Assembly: GCA_002937455.1 (NCBI GenBank)
Contig: PTJZ01000001.1
Location: 310,001 to 374,000, forward strand
Direction of reading: 5' to 3'
DNA from: Alphaproteobacteria bacterium MarineAlpha11_Bin1
GTDB lineage: Bacteria > Pseudomonadota > Alphaproteobacteria > MPNO01 > UBA830
Length of the DNA: 64,000 bases
Shown here: positions 25,489-36,691 of the stretch, piece by piece
Layout of the letters: the number at the start of each line of letters is the position of its first letter
Numbering within the stretch: position 1 is the first letter of the stretch
The notes under the pieces: generated by a model
The model's input: only the letters and a program-made list of their open reading frames with translations
What the model was told of the DNA's origin: nothing
Databases searched by the model: none
Position numbers and translations under genes: made by a program

Positions 25489-26865
25489 CTATCTCAACAA
25501 CCTCTTTAAAACATCTCTGTAGCGTGAGGCTATTTCTTTTTCTCTATGGTGACGGCCCGCCTGCACAACATGTGATCCGCCGACAAACACGTCGGTTACC
25601 AGTGCTTCGTTACCGGAAAAGATCCAAGTATCGATAAATGTTTCCGGCGAGTGGCCTGCGAAAATAGGCGCAGCGAGATCAAGCACTATAATATCGGCGC
25701 GTGCGCCGGGCTTTAATCCAGCCTCGCCATTCAATCCGGCCCGTCCAAGGGACTGCGCACCACCCGCAATAACAGCGTCAAACAACCTTTTACCTGTCGA
25801 AACGCGGTCACTGGCAGAAACATTACGCTGCCGCTCGCGAAGCCGCTGGCCATATTCAAGCCAACGAAGTTCCTCGACCGGGCTGACTGAAATATTGCTA
25901 TCGGATCCAACACCCAGCGCACCATTATCTGCTAACCACCTCGGTAAATCGAACAGTCCGTCGCCAAGATTCGCCTCAGTCGTTGGGCAAAGTCCGGCAG
26001 TCACTCCTGATGAGGCAGCCGTATATACCTCGTCTGGCTTCATGTGAGTAGCGTGAATCAGGCTCCACCGAGCATCGACCTCGACAGTATCATAGAGATA
26101 CTCCAAAGGGCGTTTTCCGGAAAAATCTATGCAATCTACAACCTCTTTTTCCTGTTCGGCAATATGGATGTGAATTGGCGCATTTGAATCAGCCCCCCCT
26201 ACGACCTCGCATATCGACTGGGCATCAGCGGCGCGTAAGCTGTGAGGCGCTATGCCGGTATGGCGGTCCGGGTCCGTCCTCGTCACCTCCTCAAGCGATC
26301 GGTAAATATTCATAAACGTGTCTAGATTATTGACAAAACGGCGCTGTCCATCTTCCGGTGGTTGATCACCAAAACCTGAATAACGGTATAATACCGGAAG
26401 CAAGGTCACCCCAATACCAGCCTCTCGAGACGCAGCCAGCGTTCGTAAACTCATTTCTGCAGGTATTTCGAACGAAGCGCCATTGCAGTCATGATGTAAA
26501 TACTGAAATTCCCCGACCGCAGTATAACCGGATTTCAGCATCTCGACATATAGTTGTGCAGCGATCGCTTCGAGATCCTCTGGGGAAAGCATACCTACAA
26601 ATTGATACATCCACTTGCGCCAAGTCCAAAAGCTATCACGAGCTTTATCCGTACGGTATTCGCTCAGCCCCGCCATACCTCGCTGAAATGCGTGCGAATG
26701 CAGGTTTGGAATTCCCGGTAATGCGATTCCGCTTAAGTATTCCGCACCCTTCGAAGGAGTAGTATCCGATACCCCGATAATCCAGCCGTCTGAATCGATA
26801 CAGATATATCCCGGAGACAGCCAACGGCACTCTGTATAGAGATGATCGAATTGCAGCGTCCGCAT
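25489..26865 (-). CDS. hutF: Formimidoylglutamate deiminase HutF
   Basis: 458 residues. Amidohydrolase-fold zinc enzyme turning N-formimidoyl-glutamate into N-formyl-glutamate plus ammonia, the step that leads into HutG. Seen: zinc HxH in NLHSHAFQRGMAGL, FWTWRKWMY, EFQYLHHD, another metal histidine in HIHIAEQEKEV, LIHATH, and the catalytic Asp in GVGSDSNIS. Three base pairs separate it from hutG, which is immediately upstream on the same strand; the two form an operon. The presence of HutF and HutG defines the two-step formimidoyl branch of histidine breakdown. Confidence 0.95.
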   Translation of the reverse strand: MRTLQFDHLYTECRWLSPGYICIDSDGWIIGVSDTTPSKGAEYLSGIALPGIPNLHSHAFQRGMAGLSEYRTDKARDSFWTWRKWMYQFVGMLSPEDLEAIAAQLYVEMLKSGYTAVGEFQYLHHDCNGASFEIPAEMSLRTLAASREAGIGVTLLPVLYRYSGFGDQPPEDGQRRFVNNLDTFMNIYRSLEEVTRTDPDRHTGIAPHSLRAADAQSICEVVGGADSNAPIHIHIAEQEKEVVDCIDFSGKRPLEYLYDTVEVDARWSLIHATHMKPDEVYTAASSGVTAGLCPTTEANLGDGLFDLPRWLADNGALGVGSDSNISVSPVEELRWLEYGQRLRERQRNVSASDRVSTGKRLFDAVIAGGAQSLGRAGLNGEAGLKPGARADIIVLDLAAPIFAGHSPETFIDTWIFSGNEALVTDVFVGGSHVVQAGRHHREKEIASRYRDVLKRLLR

Positions 26866-26868
26866 CTC

Positions 26869-27681
26869 TTAGGCGATCCGGTCCTTTTCGCTCACCCAGT
26901 CGAGACCGGTGGAAAGTAAGTCTCGGAGAATAGGGCGTACCATATCTGCTCGATCAGATCTCAATCTATACGGCGGCTCCTCTTCCATATAAGCACGCTG
27001 CGCCATTTCTAGCTGGATAGCGTGTACGCCGCCACCAGGGTTACCATAGTGACGGGTGATATACCCGCCCTTGAAGCGTCCATTTAGGCTGGCATTATAA
27101 CCAGTGGCCATATCAACCACATTAAACATGCGTTGGGCCAGCTCACCACTAGAACTGCAACCATCGGCGGTACCAAGATTAAAATCTGGAAGTCTACCCA
27201 CGAAAAAACGCGGTAGCTGGGATGCAATGGAATGGGCATCAAACAACAGTACGTTGCGGTATTTTTCTACTTTCTCCGAAATTACCCGCAAAAGCTCTGC
27301 GTGATAGCTCCGCCAATAAATCTCTATCCGACGCTCAATCTCCACGGAATCGGGCGATCTACCCTCAAGATAAATGGGATGCTTGTTAAATGTGCTCGTC
27401 GGACATACCTCTGTAGTATCGGCACCAGGGTAAAGTGACCTGCCGGTCGGGTCCCTATTCAAATCGACAACATATCGAGAATAACGCGCGGATATAATCG
27501 TCGCACCCAACTCGGTTGCAAAGGCGTAAAGATCGCGAATATGCCAATCGGTATCAGGTAAGGAAAGTGCTTCTTCTGTCATTGTGGCGCCGATATCGGC
27601 GGGGATCTCGCGACCGTCATGTGGAACGTTGACGATGAGCGGATTTTCCCCCAGCTGAATATCCATAACAGGTACTGTCAT
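26869..27681 (-). CDS. hutG: N-formylglutamate deformylase HutG
   Basis: 270 residues from ATG 27681; an ATG at 27720 is also in frame but gives an unusual extra stretch. Zinc amidohydrolase that splits formylglutamate into glutamate and formate. Family segments: IVNVPHDGREIPADIG, YVVDLNRDPTGRSLYPG, and LLFDAHSIASQLPRFF. It is first in the hutG-hutF operon and divergent from hutI, with 180 bp between starts. No recognisable HutC palindrome was found in that gap. Confidence 0.93.
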   Translation of the reverse strand: MTVPVMDIQLGENPLIVNVPHDGREIPADIGATMTEEALSLPDTDWHIRDLYAFATELGATIISARYSRYVVDLNRDPTGRSLYPGADTTEVCPTSTFNKHPIYLEGRSPDSVEIERRIEIYWRSYHAELLRVISEKVEKYRNVLLFDAHSIASQLPRFFVGRLPDFNLGTADGCSSSGELAQRMFNVVDMATGYNASLNGRFKGGYITRHYGNPGGGVHAIQLEMAQRAYMEEEPPYRLRSDRADMVRPILRDLLSTGLDWVSEKDRIA

Positions 27682-27861
27682 AATCCAACCAACCTGCCTA
27701 GCGAGTTCATTGACGGACAACTGCAGAGTAACGATACAAGAATTGATCTTAGTGTAGTCATTTTTCCAAGATTTTCGTGGGTTGTCGGGTTCATTACCTT
27801 ACGCCAAAGATATAAATTGGGCGGGGTAGGATCGCAATGAAAAGCGAATGAGGGCAAGGGT

Positions 27862-29124
27862 ATGGTGGACTGGGACACGATCTGGGTCGATACCAATCTC
27901 GCAACTATGGTAGATAATGGTGTGCTTTACGGCCAGATCTCCAATGGCGCGATAGCAATCCAGGGTGATCGTATTGCTTGGGTAGGATCGATGGATGACC
28001 TTCCCGGAAAACCACAAAATTTGGCTGGCGAGGTGATCAATGGAGTTGGTAAGTGGGTAACACCGGGCCTAATAGACTGCCACACCCATCTTGTCTTTGG
28101 CGGAACGCGCGCAAGCGAATTCGAACAACGCCTACAAGGTCTTAGCTATGAGGAGATAGCTCGCGCAGGCGGAGGTATCGTCTCTACTATGACCTCCACT
28201 AGGAAAGCCAGCGAGAATGAATTAATAGCTACAGGACTTCCCCGGCTTTCGAATCTAATTCGTGAAGGCTGTACAACGGTTGAGATAAAATCTGGATATG
28301 GACTCGAGAAAGCGACAGAGCTGAAGCAGCTCTCAGTAGCCCGAAAACTGGGCGAGGCGCTTCCAGTGGACGTACAGACAACATTTCTTGGTGCACATGC
28401 GCTTCCGCCTGAATACAATGGGCGTCAAGGCGACTATATTGAGCAGGTTATCGAGGAAATGATGCCCGCAGTCGCCAAGAGCGGTACCGCTGATGCTGTA
28501 GATGCGTTCTGTGAAAATATCGGCTTTACAGCATCTGAAACCGAAGCTGTCTTCATTTCAGCCCAGACATACGGTCTACCTGTTAAAATCCATGCCGAGC
28601 AACTTTCCGATATGGGCGGCGCAGCATTGGCCGCCCGTTTCGGGGCACTATCGGCCGATCATCTAGAATTTATCTCGGAAAAAGGTGTTCGAGCCATGGC
28701 AAAGGCGGGGACTGTTGCCGTCATTCTGCCGGGCGCGTTTTATACCTTGAGGGAAACACGACCGCCTCCAATTGATCTATTTAGGAAATATGAAGTTGAT
28801 ATCGCCGTCGCCTCTGATTTCAATCCCGGTTCTTCACCCTTACCTTCGATTCTCTTGGCGTTAAATATGTGCTGCACTCTTTTTCGGATGACACCGGAAG
28901 AGGCCCTAGCTGGGGCAACGCGAAACGCCGCAAAAGCCCTTGGCCTATACGAAGACCGAGGCACACTAGAAGTCGGAAAACGTGCCGACTTGGCTATATG
29001 GAAAATCGACCAGCCAGCCGAACTCTCTTATTGGGCGGGATATAATCCGATCCATGTATTAATCCACGGTGGCACCGCTGTTGATTTCGACACACAGCTG
29101 GTCTCACCCGGGCTCAGCAAATGA
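27862..29124 (+). CDS. hutI: Imidazolonepropionase HutI
   Basis: 420 residues. Hydrolyses 4-imidazolone-5-propanoate to N-formimidoyl-glutamate, the substrate of HutF. Seen: metal HxH in [20 protein letters not shown], substrate-binding [27 protein letters not shown], a metal His in [13 protein letters not shown], and catalytic Asp in [22 protein letters not shown] precedes ATG 27862. It stands alone on the plus strand, divergent from hutGF and convergent with hutU. Confidence 0.96.
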   Translation: MVDWDTIWVDTNLATMVDNGVLYGQISNGAIAIQGDRIAWVGSMDDLPGKPQNLAGEVINGVGKWVTPGLIDCHTHLVFGGTRASEFEQRLQGLSYEEIARAGGGIVSTMTSTRKASENELIATGLPRLSNLIREGCTTVEIKSGYGLEKATELKQLSVARKLGEALPVDVQTTFLGAHALPPEYNGRQGDYIEQVIEEMMPAVAKSGTADAVDAFCENIGFTASETEAVFISAQTYGLPVKIHAEQLSDMGGAALAARFGALSADHLEFISEKGVRAMAKAGTVAVILPGAFYTLRETRPPPIDLFRKYEVDIAVASDFNPGSSPLPSILLALNMCCTLFRMTPEEALAGATRNAAKALGLYEDRGTLEVGKRADLAIWKIDQPAELSYWAGYNPIHVLIHGGTAVDFDTQLVSPGLSK

Positions 29125-29303
29125 ATGCTAACTTTTCGATCACGGGACCGACAACTTATTACACGCAGAACACTGCCTAAACTTACGGTCACAGCACAAG
29201 AAGATATGGCCAGGGTCTTCGAGATCACACGGGAACTTGACACCTCGATTAGGGCGGCCGCTAACTTCCAATCATCACCGCGGATAAGGATAAATAACCA
29301 ATC

Positions 29304-30980
29304 TCACTTTCCGATCATCGGCAGATTGAGACCATTCTGCTTCGCGCATTCGATCGCTATATCATAACCAGCATCTGCATGGCGCATCACTCCGCTACCG
29401 GGATCGTTCCAGAGGACTCGTTCGATTCGACGCGCGGCGTCATCTGTTCCATCGGCCACTATGACGACCCCCGAATGCTGAGAATATCCGATACCTACAC
29501 CGCCGCCATGGTGGATCGATACCCAAGTAGCACCGCTAGCCGTGTTAAGAAGTGCATTTAATAAAGGCCAGTCAGCGATCGCATCTGAGCCATCCTTCAT
29601 ACCCTCGGTCTCCCGATTAGGGCTAGCAACCGACCCAGAGTCCATGTGATCGCGTCCGATTACGATAGGCGCGGACACTTCCCCATTCTTCACCATTTCG
29701 TTGAACGCTGCGCCGATACGGCTACGCTGACCGAGGCCAAGCCAGCAGATACGTGCTGGCAAGCCCTGAAAGTTAATCCGTTCGCGCGCCATATCTAGCC
29801 AATTATGAAGGTGTGGATCGTCAGAGATCAGTTCTTTGACTTTTTCGTCTGTACGGTAGATGTCCTCCGGGTCACCGGATAAAGCCGCCCAACGAAATGG
29901 TCCAACACCTCGACAGAATAGTGGTCGGACATAGGCCTGCACAAACCCCGGATAGGCGAATGCGTCCTTAATCCCCGCGTCTTGTGCCATTTGACGAAGA
30001 TTATTGCCGTAATCTAGGACAGGGATACCTTCCCGATAAAAACCGAGCATCGCCTGCACCTGACGAGCCATCGATTTTTTAGAGGCTTTTTCAACCTCCT
30101 TGGGTTCACGCTCGCGACGATCAAACCACTCATCAATCGTCCAACCGACTGGAAGATAACCGTTTACAGGGTCGTGCGCCGAGGTCTGGTCTGTTACCAC
30201 ATCCGGGCGCACACGGCTTTCAAAGATCTCCTGATAGATCTCGGAAACATTGCCTAGTAGACCGACAGAAATAGGCTCACCCGCGGCATTCGATTTTTCG
30301 ACTATCGTGAGCGCTTCCTGTAGCGTATCGGCCTTAGTATCAAGATACCCCGTCCGTATCCGATATTCAATTTTACTGGGCTGACATTCGACCGCTATCA
30401 TGCTCGCACCGGCCATAGTTGCGGCTAACGGCTGTGCTCCACCCATTCCACCGAGCCCGCCGGTCAGAATCCATTTTCCCTTAAGATCACCATTAAAATG
30501 CTGCCGGCCGACTTCAACGAAAGTTTCATATGTGCCCTGCACTATACCTTGGCTCCCGATATAGATCCAAGATCCAGCGGTCATCTGGCCGTACATCATC
30601 AGCCCGACGCGGTCGAGCTCCGTGAAATGATCAAGCGTCGCCCAATTAGCGACAATGTTGGAATTTGCAATTAGTACACGCGGAGCATCCCTAAACGTTC
30701 GGAATACACCTACTGGCTTTCCGCTCTGTATCAAAAGCGTTTCATCTTCTTTCAGCTTTTTCAACTGTACGATAATACTCTCGTAGCAATCCCAGTTGCG
30801 GGCTGCCCGGCCGATCCCGCCATAAACAACCAGCTCTTCCGGCCGCTCGGCTACGTCGGGATCCAGATTGTTCATAAGCATCCGCATGGGTGCTTCCGTC
30901 GCCCAACTAAGCGTACTCAGATCTGTGCCCGTTGGGCTCCGGATCTCACTGAGATTACGGCGGAAAGTATTTGAGCTCAT
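29304..30980 (-). CDS. hutU: Urocanate hydratase HutU
   Basis: 558 residues from ATG 30980, chosen because GGGAGA lies 7 bp upstream; a start at 31004 is less likely. NAD+-dependent hydration of urocanate to imidazolone-propionate. Family landmarks: [38 protein letters not shown], the NAD-binding [19 protein letters not shown], and the region with the catalytic Cys in [21 protein letters not shown]. It ends convergent to hutI with 179 bp between them. No histidine ammonia-lyase gene follows in the window. Confidence 0.96.
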   Translation of the reverse strand: MSSNTFRRNLSEIRSPTGTDLSTLSWATEAPMRMLMNNLDPDVAERPEELVVYGGIGRAARNWDCYESIIVQLKKLKEDETLLIQSGKPVGVFRTFRDAPRVLIANSNIVANWATLDHFTELDRVGLMMYGQMTAGSWIYIGSQGIVQGTYETFVEVGRQHFNGDLKGKWILTGGLGGMGGAQPLAATMAGASMIAVECQPSKIEYRIRTGYLDTKADTLQEALTIVEKSNAAGEPISVGLLGNVSEIYQEIFESRVRPDVVTDQTSAHDPVNGYLPVGWTIDEWFDRREREPKEVEKASKKSMARQVQAMLGFYREGIPVLDYGNNLRQMAQDAGIKDAFAYPGFVQAYVRPLFCRGVGPFRWAALSGDPEDIYRTDEKVKELISDDPHLHNWLDMARERINFQGLPARICWLGLGQRSRIGAAFNEMVKNGEVSAPIVIGRDHMDSGSVASPNRETEGMKDGSDAIADWPLLNALLNTASGATWVSIHHGGGVGIGYSQHSGVVIVADGTDDAARRIERVLWNDPGSGVMRHADAGYDIAIECAKQNGLNLPMIGK

Positions 30981-31121
30981 TTCAATCTCCCGTTTGCTTT
31001 GCACAGCTTAAATCACGCCATTATATTTTGCATAACGCCCTTAACCGTCAGGTATTAGCTAGGTGAAACTATTTTCGCAGACTGGAGGCTCTTACCTGAG
31101 ACGTTTTACTGCCAAATCTTT

Positions 31122-31514
31122 TTAGGGGTTGCCTCGAACATCTTTAAATACGGCATCGGCGATTAGCATGGCTTCGCGGACTGACGGCACCCCGATATAG
31201 CCGCCAAGATGAAGTAAAACTTCAGTTAGTTCCTCCTCAGTCCAGCCAAGATTGAGTGCGAAACGGATATGAATGTCCAGTTCCGGCCAGCAATGATTGC
31301 ACACATCAGACGATAACGTGATTATGACCCGCGTCTTGTGATCTAGCCCGGGGCGGGACCACAACATTCCAAAAACAGCCTCAGTAGAATATTCGGCAAA
31401 CGCCTCCATCACCGGCCCTTGGTAGACGGTCTTGGCCATTTTTTCAGCCATCTCTGGCCCCATCACTTCAAGTCTCGTGGCAGCGCCCTTTTTGTATGTT
31501 TCGGTCTTCGACAC
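31122..31514 (-). CDS. Carboxymuconolactone decarboxylase family protein, PcaC-like
   Basis: 130 residues from GTG 31514, with a strong GGAGG six bases upstream. It follows the PcaC length and pattern: YKKGAATRLEVMGPEMAEKM at the start, the STEAVFGMLWSRPGLDHKTRVIITLS segment, and LNLGWTEEELTEVLLHLGGYIGVPSVREAM. PcaC decarboxylates 4-carboxymuconolactone in protocatechuate breakdown. Without pca neighbours the exact substrate is open. Cysteines in DVCNHCW stand in the region where AhpD-type proteins carry their redox pair, spaced CxxC. Confidence 0.83.
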   Translation of the reverse strand: MSKTETYKKGAATRLEVMGPEMAEKMAKTVYQGPVMEAFAEYSTEAVFGMLWSRPGLDHKTRVIITLSSDVCNHCWPELDIHIRFALNLGWTEEELTEVLLHLGGYIGVPSVREAMLIADAVFKDVRGNP

Positions 31515-31762
31515 AGTATTCCTCCAGAAGTTTATCTAACTGATTTGGAGTTTATGTGTCGGTCAAAGCCTAGTCTAGAAACGAGGTGAGTTTCCGGAAC
31601 TCCCTGCAAGAAAACGAGGTTCGCATGAAAGTCTGTAGGATGAACACCCAGACTAAGTCCGGTTTCGGGAAAGCGTCCTTAGGCTCGTCCGCCCCGCGGA
31701 AGCGCTTTATAAGTGGTGGCGCGATGGAAATAAGATAAATTGTGTATAAGTAGGCAGAGGGC

Positions 31763-31851
31763 TGGCGGAGAGTAAGGGATTCGAACCCTTGGTACCCCGA
31801 AAGGCACAACAGTTTTCGAGACTGCCCCGTTCAACCACTCCGGCAACTCTC
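31763..31851 (-). tRNA. tRNA-Ser (anticodon CGA)
   Basis: 89 nt including an encoded CCA. The acceptor stem GGAGAGT pairs with ACTCTCC, the discriminator is G, and CCA is at 31765-31763. Anticodon stem GCAGT/ACTGT encloses the loop CTCGAAA, so the anticodon is CGA, reading UCG. The long variable arm, with TGTGCCTTTCGGGGTACC, is characteristic of class II tRNA-Ser. The T-loop is GGTTCGAATCC. A TTGACA lies 32-37 bp upstream on the minus strand (31888-31883) and may be its -35 element. Confidence 0.97.
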
Positions 31852-32292
31852 CATCTATGTTTCTGCAATCCAGGCGTAATAGTGTCAAGGGAGCAAGAAA
31901 ACGCAAATAGGAAAATATCGATTAGACCACTCGCAAATGGACATGCCTAAAGACAAGGAGCGATGTTTATGAACATGAAAATACATTCGTCTGCTTTTAA
32001 TGACGAATAAAGGCTATTGAATTTAACTTTAGTTTAAGGAGCCATTTCTGGTTTCAATCCGTTTTCCTTGACTATCGAGAAGCGTTGACATGTAGGGACA
32101 GGATCCCGGATTCTAGCCAAAAACGATTGACTCCCGTCGATCCGGAGCTATATTCCCGCAGCTTCTTAAATGACCGCTGGTTCGCGCCTGCATCCTCGGG
32201 TTAGGACTGCGGTCTTATTTTTGATTTACATCCACTTTGCCACCCTGTCCGGTAGGCTGGGTGATGGAAAAGGCCTAGAACGGGTAAAGACA
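31852..32292. other. Intergenic region between tRNA-Ser and rplU
   Basis: 441 bp without a convincing gene. It holds the divergent control regions of tRNA-Ser (minus) and rplU-rpmA (plus). No structured L21 leader was recognisable by eye. Confidence 0.6.
32127..32154 (+). promoter_or_regulatory. Sigma-70-type promoter upstream of rplU
   Basis: TTGACT at 32127-32132 and TATATT at 32149-32154 are 16 bp apart, both five of six matches to consensus. The start site would be near 32162, leaving about a 130-nt leader before rplU. A good candidate for the ribosomal operon promoter. Confidence 0.65.
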
Positions 32293-32793
32293 ATGTACGC
32301 AGTGGTCAAAACCGGCGGTAAACAATACCGCGTTGCAAAAAATGACGTGGTGACCGTCGAAAAACTTGAGGGCGATGCGGGCGTTACCGTCCAGCTGGCA
32401 GACGTTCTAGCGATTAATGATGGCAAAGCACTAACTGTTGGAACCCCACTGGTGTCCGGGGCTCGTGTTGCAGCCGAGGTTCTTGAGCAGAAGAAAAGCG
32501 ATAAGGTCGTGATCTTCAAGAAAAAGCGCCGCAAGAACTACCGCCGCACGCGAGGTCACCGTCAGCAACTGACCGTGATCCGCATCATCGATATTCTGGC
32601 CAAGGGCCAGAAGAGCAGCCCAGCTGATAGCTTAGCCAATAACCCCGGGGTTGAAGCAGACGCACCGGCCAGAAAGGTATCTACGAAGGCGAAGGCCAAA
32701 ACCAAAGCCAAGGCAAAAACCAAAGCCAAAACCAAAGCCAAGGCAAAAACAAAATCCAAGGCGGTAGGTAAGAAATCCACCAATGACAAGTAA
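32293..32793 (+). CDS. rplU: 50S ribosomal protein L21
   Basis: 166 residues from ATG 32293; the open frame reaches back to 32170 but [18 protein letters not shown] is the universal L21 start. The core (about 103 residues) includes [21 protein letters not shown], which contacts 23S rRNA. An unusually long C-terminal tail of about 60 residues follows, rich in Lys, Ala and Thr (repeats of [10 protein letters not shown] from 32694 to 32760). Extended L21 tails are known in alphaproteobacteria. It is followed by rpmA after 38 bp. Confidence 0.97.
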   Translation: MYAVVKTGGKQYRVAKNDVVTVEKLEGDAGVTVQLADVLAINDGKALTVGTPLVSGARVAAEVLEQKKSDKVVIFKKKRRKNYRRTRGHRQQLTVIRIIDILAKGQKSSPADSLANNPGVEADAPARKVSTKAKAKTKAKAKTKAKTKAKAKTKSKAVGKKSTNDK

Positions 32794-32831
32794 GTTATTC
32801 AGCGGACTATCCGTCCGGAGGAGATTGAACA

Positions 32832-33089
32832 ATGGCTCATAAAAAAGCAGGCGGCAGTTCCCGGAACGGGAGAGATTCGGAGGGTCGGCGCCTCGGCGTC
32901 AAGAAATTTGGGGGTGAAGCCGTTATTCCAGGTAACATTATAATTCGCCAGCGTGGCACAAAATGGCATCCCGGCGAAAACGTTGGTATAGGCAAGGACC
33001 ACACCATCTTTGCCATTAGCGAGGGAAAGGTTGCTTTTCGCAAATCCTCGGGCGGCCGCGTTTACGTCTCGGTCGACCCGGTAGCCTGA
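32832..33089 (+). CDS. rpmA: 50S ribosomal protein L27
   Basis: 85 residues, normal length, starting [17 protein letters not shown], which is the universal L27 N-terminus that reaches the peptidyl-transferase centre. GGAGGAGA lies just before the ATG. There is no N-terminal extension needing protease cleavage as in Firmicutes. Second gene of the rplU-rpmA operon. Confidence 0.98.
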   Translation: MAHKKAGGSSRNGRDSEGRRLGVKKFGGEAVIPGNIIIRQRGTKWHPGENVGIGKDHTIFAISEGKVAFRKSSGGRVYVSVDPVA

Positions 33090-33216
33090 GCGAACCTTAT
33101 TTTTTGCCAGACCCGTTTAAACGGGGTTAATCTATGCCAGACATTATTTTGTATAGGCATCGCCCATCAAAACGGTGCCGTGGAGCATTAGCGCCGAACA
33201 GGTAGACGCCCCAACC

Positions 33217-34260
33217 ATGAAGTTCCTTGACTCTGCGAAAGTATATCTACGAAGCGGTGACGGAGGCGCCGGGTGTGTTAGCTTCCGACGCGAGGCGAAT
33301 GTAGAATATGGTGGACCTGACGGCGGCGATGGCGGGCGCGGGGGCGATGTGCTCATTGAATCCGTTGATGGTCTGAATACTTTGATAGATTTTCGGTACC
33401 AGCAGCACTTCAAGGCCAAGACCGGTGGACACGGCATGGGCAAAAATCGGTTCGGCGCGTCAGGTGAAGATGTAATCCTGAAAGTACCTGTGGGAACGCA
33501 GATTTTCGATGACGAACATAATCTCTTGCTAGCGGACTTTACTGCCGTAGGCCAACGCGTCTTATTACTCGAAGGCGGTCAAGGTGGGCGCGGAAACACC
33601 AGGTTCAAATCATCGACAAACCAAGCGCCGCGCCGCGCCGATACCGGAGGCGAAGGCAAAGAACGATGGGTGCGCCTACGGCTAAAGCTGATTGCCGACG
33701 CAGGGCTGGTAGGCTTGCCCAATGCCGGCAAATCCACATTCCTGTCTGCGATATCGCGGGCAAAGCCCAAGATAGCGGATTACCCCTTCACGACGCTGAT
33801 GCCCGTTCTTGGCGTTGTGCACTCAGACCAGACAGAATTCGTCATCGCCGATATTCCGGGTCTGATTGAAGGCGCGCATAAAGGGTCCGGCCTTGGTGAC
33901 CAATTCCTAGGACATGTAGAACGTTGTGGAGCCCTCTTACATCTGATTGATTGTACGGAGGACGACATTGTGGGTGGATGGCGTACAATCCGTGCCGAAA
34001 TTGAAGCTTATGGAGGTGGATTAGAAAAAAAGCGGGAAATTCTTGCGCTCAACAAGATCGACGCCATCCCGGAGGAATTTGTTTATGAAAAGCGCGCTGA
34101 TCTAGAGGAAGTATCCGGGCAAGAAGTGCTTGCCATATCCGGTGCAGCAGGCACCGGTGTGGAAGAAATATTAGGCCGGCTACTATCCATCATTGAAGAT
34201 GATCGAGCAGCAGGAAACGAGGACCGAACAGTCGAAAGCGCGACGCCATGGACACCGTAG
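33217..34260 (+). CDS. obgE: GTPase ObgE/CgtA
   Basis: 347 residues from ATG 33217 ([19 protein letters not shown]). The N-terminal Obg glycine-rich domain covers about 1-158. The GTPase domain has P-loop GLPNAGKST, switch segment [29 protein letters not shown], and NKID. Acts in 50S ribosome maturation and stress control. An in-frame ATG at 33175 lacks the conserved start. The end overlaps proB by 13 bp. The usual rpmA-to-obgE spacer gene (an acetyltransferase in some relatives) is absent; the 127-bp gap has a 14-bp palindrome CCCGTTTAAACGGG at 33112-33125 without a T-run. Confidence 0.97.
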   Translation: MKFLDSAKVYLRSGDGGAGCVSFRREANVEYGGPDGGDGGRGGDVLIESVDGLNTLIDFRYQQHFKAKTGGHGMGKNRFGASGEDVILKVPVGTQIFDDEHNLLLADFTAVGQRVLLLEGGQGGRGNTRFKSSTNQAPRRADTGGEGKERWVRLRLKLIADAGLVGLPNAGKSTFLSAISRAKPKIADYPFTTLMPVLGVVHSDQTEFVIADIPGLIEGAHKGSGLGDQFLGHVERCGALLHLIDCTEDDIVGGWRTIRAEIEAYGGGLEKKREILALNKIDAIPEEFVYEKRADLEEVSGQEVLAISGAAGTGVEEILGRLLSIIEDDRAAGNEDRTVESATPWTP

Positions 34261-35405
34261 GCAGATCCTCCGAAAAAAGGCTAGCCTTATCCCGCAGGCT
34301 GATCATCAAGATTGGTTCTGCGCTTTTGGTTGATGATTCCAATGGCGAAATACGCACCAGTTGGCTGGCGGGTCTTGCAGGCGATATCGCGGATCAGAGA
34401 GCACGTGGAACGGAAATCGTTGTAGTCTCCTCCGGTGCGATTGCGACAGGACGGAATCAACTTGGGTTGGCTGATGGTGGACTGGCCTTGGAGCAGAAAC
34501 AGGCTGCTGCAGCGACTGGTCAAATCAAGCTTGCATCCGCTTGGCAGGACGCCCTTGGCATGTATGACCTGACGGTCGCCCAGATCTTGCTGACCTTATC
34601 AGACACTGAGCAACGACGCAGACATCTGAATGCCCGGGCAACGATTGAAACGCTAATACAGATGGGAGCGATACCGGTAATTAATGAAAACGATACCGTC
34701 GCAACCGAGGAAATTCGCTACGGGGACAACGACCGGCTCGCCGCCCGAGTCGCGCAGATGACCAGCGCGGACACGCTAGTTCTTTTATCTGATGTCAATG
34801 GACTTTACGACGCGGATCCACGACTAAATGGTAACGCTACCCTCATACCGGAGGTTACTGAAATCACCCCAAGAATAGAGGCTATGGCAGGTGTCGCGCC
34901 CGCGGGCTATTCATCAGGCGGAATGGTTACCAAATTGGAAGCCGCGAAGATTGCCACCGCCGCAGGCTGCGCCATGGTAATCACTAACGGTAACACATCA
35001 AACGCCCTGTCGGCACTTGTGTCTGGGTGTGACTGCACATGGTTTTTACCGAATTCAGAGCCACTAACCGCGCGCAAAAGATGGATTGCTGGCGCCATCA
35101 CCGCATCTGGTGCATTTTTGATCGATACTGGGGCTTTCAACGCCCTTAAATCAGGAAAAAGTCTTTTGCCGGCCGGCATAGCAGGTATAGAAGGCCAATT
35201 TGAACGTGGTGATTCGGTCGAAATAAAAGTGCTTGGTAGCGGGGTCATAGGACGGGGGCTATCGGCATATTCATCGGATGATGCCGTACGCATCGCAGGG
35301 CGAAAAAGCCGTGAAATAGAGGGAATTCTGGGCTACCGTGGCCGAGATGAAATGATCCACCGTGATGATATGGTCTTGGAACTGAGTGCGCTGGAGGCAC
35401 CATAA
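34248..35405 (+). CDS. proB: Glutamate 5-kinase
   Basis: 385 residues. First step of proline synthesis: glutamate plus ATP to gamma-glutamyl phosphate. Amino-acid-kinase domain about 1-260: [62 protein letters not shown]-terminal PUA domain, [21 protein letters not shown], is as in E. coli ProB. It overlaps obgE by 13 bp and is followed 3 bp later by proA, so the three are translated together. Confidence 0.97.
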   Translation: MDTVGRSSEKRLALSRRLIIKIGSALLVDDSNGEIRTSWLAGLAGDIADQRARGTEIVVVSSGAIATGRNQLGLADGGLALEQKQAAAATGQIKLASAWQDALGMYDLTVAQILLTLSDTEQRRRHLNARATIETLIQMGAIPVINENDTVATEEIRYGDNDRLAARVAQMTSADTLVLLSDVNGLYDADPRLNGNATLIPEVTEITPRIEAMAGVAPAGYSSGGMVTKLEAAKIATAAGCAMVITNGNTSNALSALVSGCDCTWFLPNSEPLTARKRWIAGAITASGAFLIDTGAFNALKSGKSLLPAGIAGIEGQFERGDSVEIKVLGSGVIGRGLSAYSSDDAVRIAGRKSREIEGILGYRGRDEMIHRDDMVLELSALEAP

Positions 35406-35407
35406 CA

Positions 35408-36691
35408 ATGAGTACCACGACTGCGATCGATCCGGGCGAAATAACCCCCCAGATGGCGGTGCTTGGCGAGCGTGCTCGAGCTGCCGTTTCTGAACTGGGA
35501 CAAGCTGACCCAGAATGTAAAAACAAAGCGCTAAAAGCAGCCGCAGCCACCTTGCGTGAGAGGACGGACGACCTATTAGCCGCCAACGCAAAGGACATCC
35601 AGATCGCCGAAAAACGCAGCTTAGAGCCCACCCTGCTTGATCGACTAGCACTGGATGTTAGCCGCATTGATGCCATGGCCGCGGGGCTAGAACAGATTGC
35701 TGATCTCCCAGACCCGGTAGGTGAGGTTATAGCAGAATGGAATCGCCCTAATGGTCTTAATATTTCTCGGGTGAGGGTGCCGCTTGGCGTGGTTGGAATT
35801 ATATACGAATCCCGTCCAAATGTAACGGCGGATGCCGGTGGCCTTTGCCTCAAATCCGGAAATGCCGCGATTTTGCGTGGAGGATCAGAAAGTTTCCACT
35901 CATCATGTATTATCCTTGAGTGCCTTCAGGCGGGGCTCACCGTCGCCGATCTCTCCACCGGCGCAATACAGCTCGTGCCGACTAAGGACCGAGCCGCAGT
36001 TGGCGAAATGCTGATGATGAACAAATATATAGATATTATCGTTCCGCGCGGAGGAAAATCTTTAATCAAACGAGTTCAGCAGGAAAGCCGGATCCCTGTG
36101 ATCGCGCACTTGGATGGTTTATGCCATACCTATGTCGATGGCGCTGCCGACCCGAATATGGCGCGTGAAATCGTTGTTAATGCAAAGATGCGCCGCCCCG
36201 GTATCTGCGGCGCGACTGAAACATTATTAGTCGATCGTGATATCGCCGACAAAGTACTCTTAACAATAATCGATGGTCTTATTGAGGCGGGGTGCGAGTT
36301 GCGCGGTGACGGCCCTACACAAGCGATAGACGATCGTATCGGCGCAGCCACAGAGAAAGACTGGCGTACGGAATATTTAGAGCCGCTTCTTTCTATCCGT
36401 CGGGTCGATGGACTAGATGGGGCGATCGATCACATAAATACCTATAGTTCTCACCATACTGATGCGATAATCACTGAAGACACAGATGCGGCAGAAAAAT
36501 TCATGGATGCAGTGGATTCTGCCATCGTGATGCATAACTCCTCTACACAGTTTGCTGATGGTGGTGAGTTTGGTATGGGTGCTGAAATTGGCATTTCCAC
36601 CGGTAGGCTCCATGCTCGTGGTCCGGTTGGGGTCGAGCAACTTACCACATTCAAATATGTCGTTCGCGGCTCAGGACAGGTCCGGCCCTGA
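35408..36691 (+). CDS. proA: Gamma-glutamyl phosphate reductase
   Basis: 427 residues, normal length. NADPH-dependent reduction of gamma-glutamyl phosphate to glutamate semialdehyde, partner of ProB. Aldehyde-dehydrogenase fold with [31 protein letters not shown], and catalytic Cys in [14 protein letters not shown]; the C-terminus has [25 protein letters not shown] overlaps the proB end. Its stop TGA overlaps the probable CTG start of nadD. Confidence 0.97.
   Translation: MSTTTAIDPGEITPQMAVLGERARAAVSELGQADPECKNKALKAAAATLRERTDDLLAANAKDIQIAEKRSLEPTLLDRLALDVSRIDAMAAGLEQIADLPDPVGEVIAEWNRPNGLNISRVRVPLGVVGIIYESRPNVTADAGGLCLKSGNAAILRGGSESFHSSCIILECLQAGLTVADLSTGAIQLVPTKDRAAVGEMLMMNKYIDIIVPRGGKSLIKRVQQESRIPVIAHLDGLCHTYVDGAADPNMAREIVVNAKMRRPGICGATETLLVDRDIADKVLLTIIDGLIEAGCELRGDGPTQAIDDRIGAATEKDWRTEYLEPLLSIRRVDGLDGAIDHINTYSSHHTDAIITEDTDAAEKFMDAVDSAIVMHNSSTQFADGGEFGMGAEIGISTGRLHARGPVGVEQLTTFKYVVRGSGQVRP

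Noticed and set aside
29125..29303. 80-residue open frame directly after hutI on the plus strand
   Set aside because: It runs into hutU antisense, has no ribosome-binding site and no family match I recognise.
31570..31906. Open frames across tRNA-Ser
   Set aside because: They overlap the tRNA on the same strand and have no family resemblance.
32562..32832. Open frames on the minus strand under the L21 tail
   Set aside because: They are shadows of the Lys/Ala repeat, with low-complexity Leu/Ala/Phe/Gly translations.
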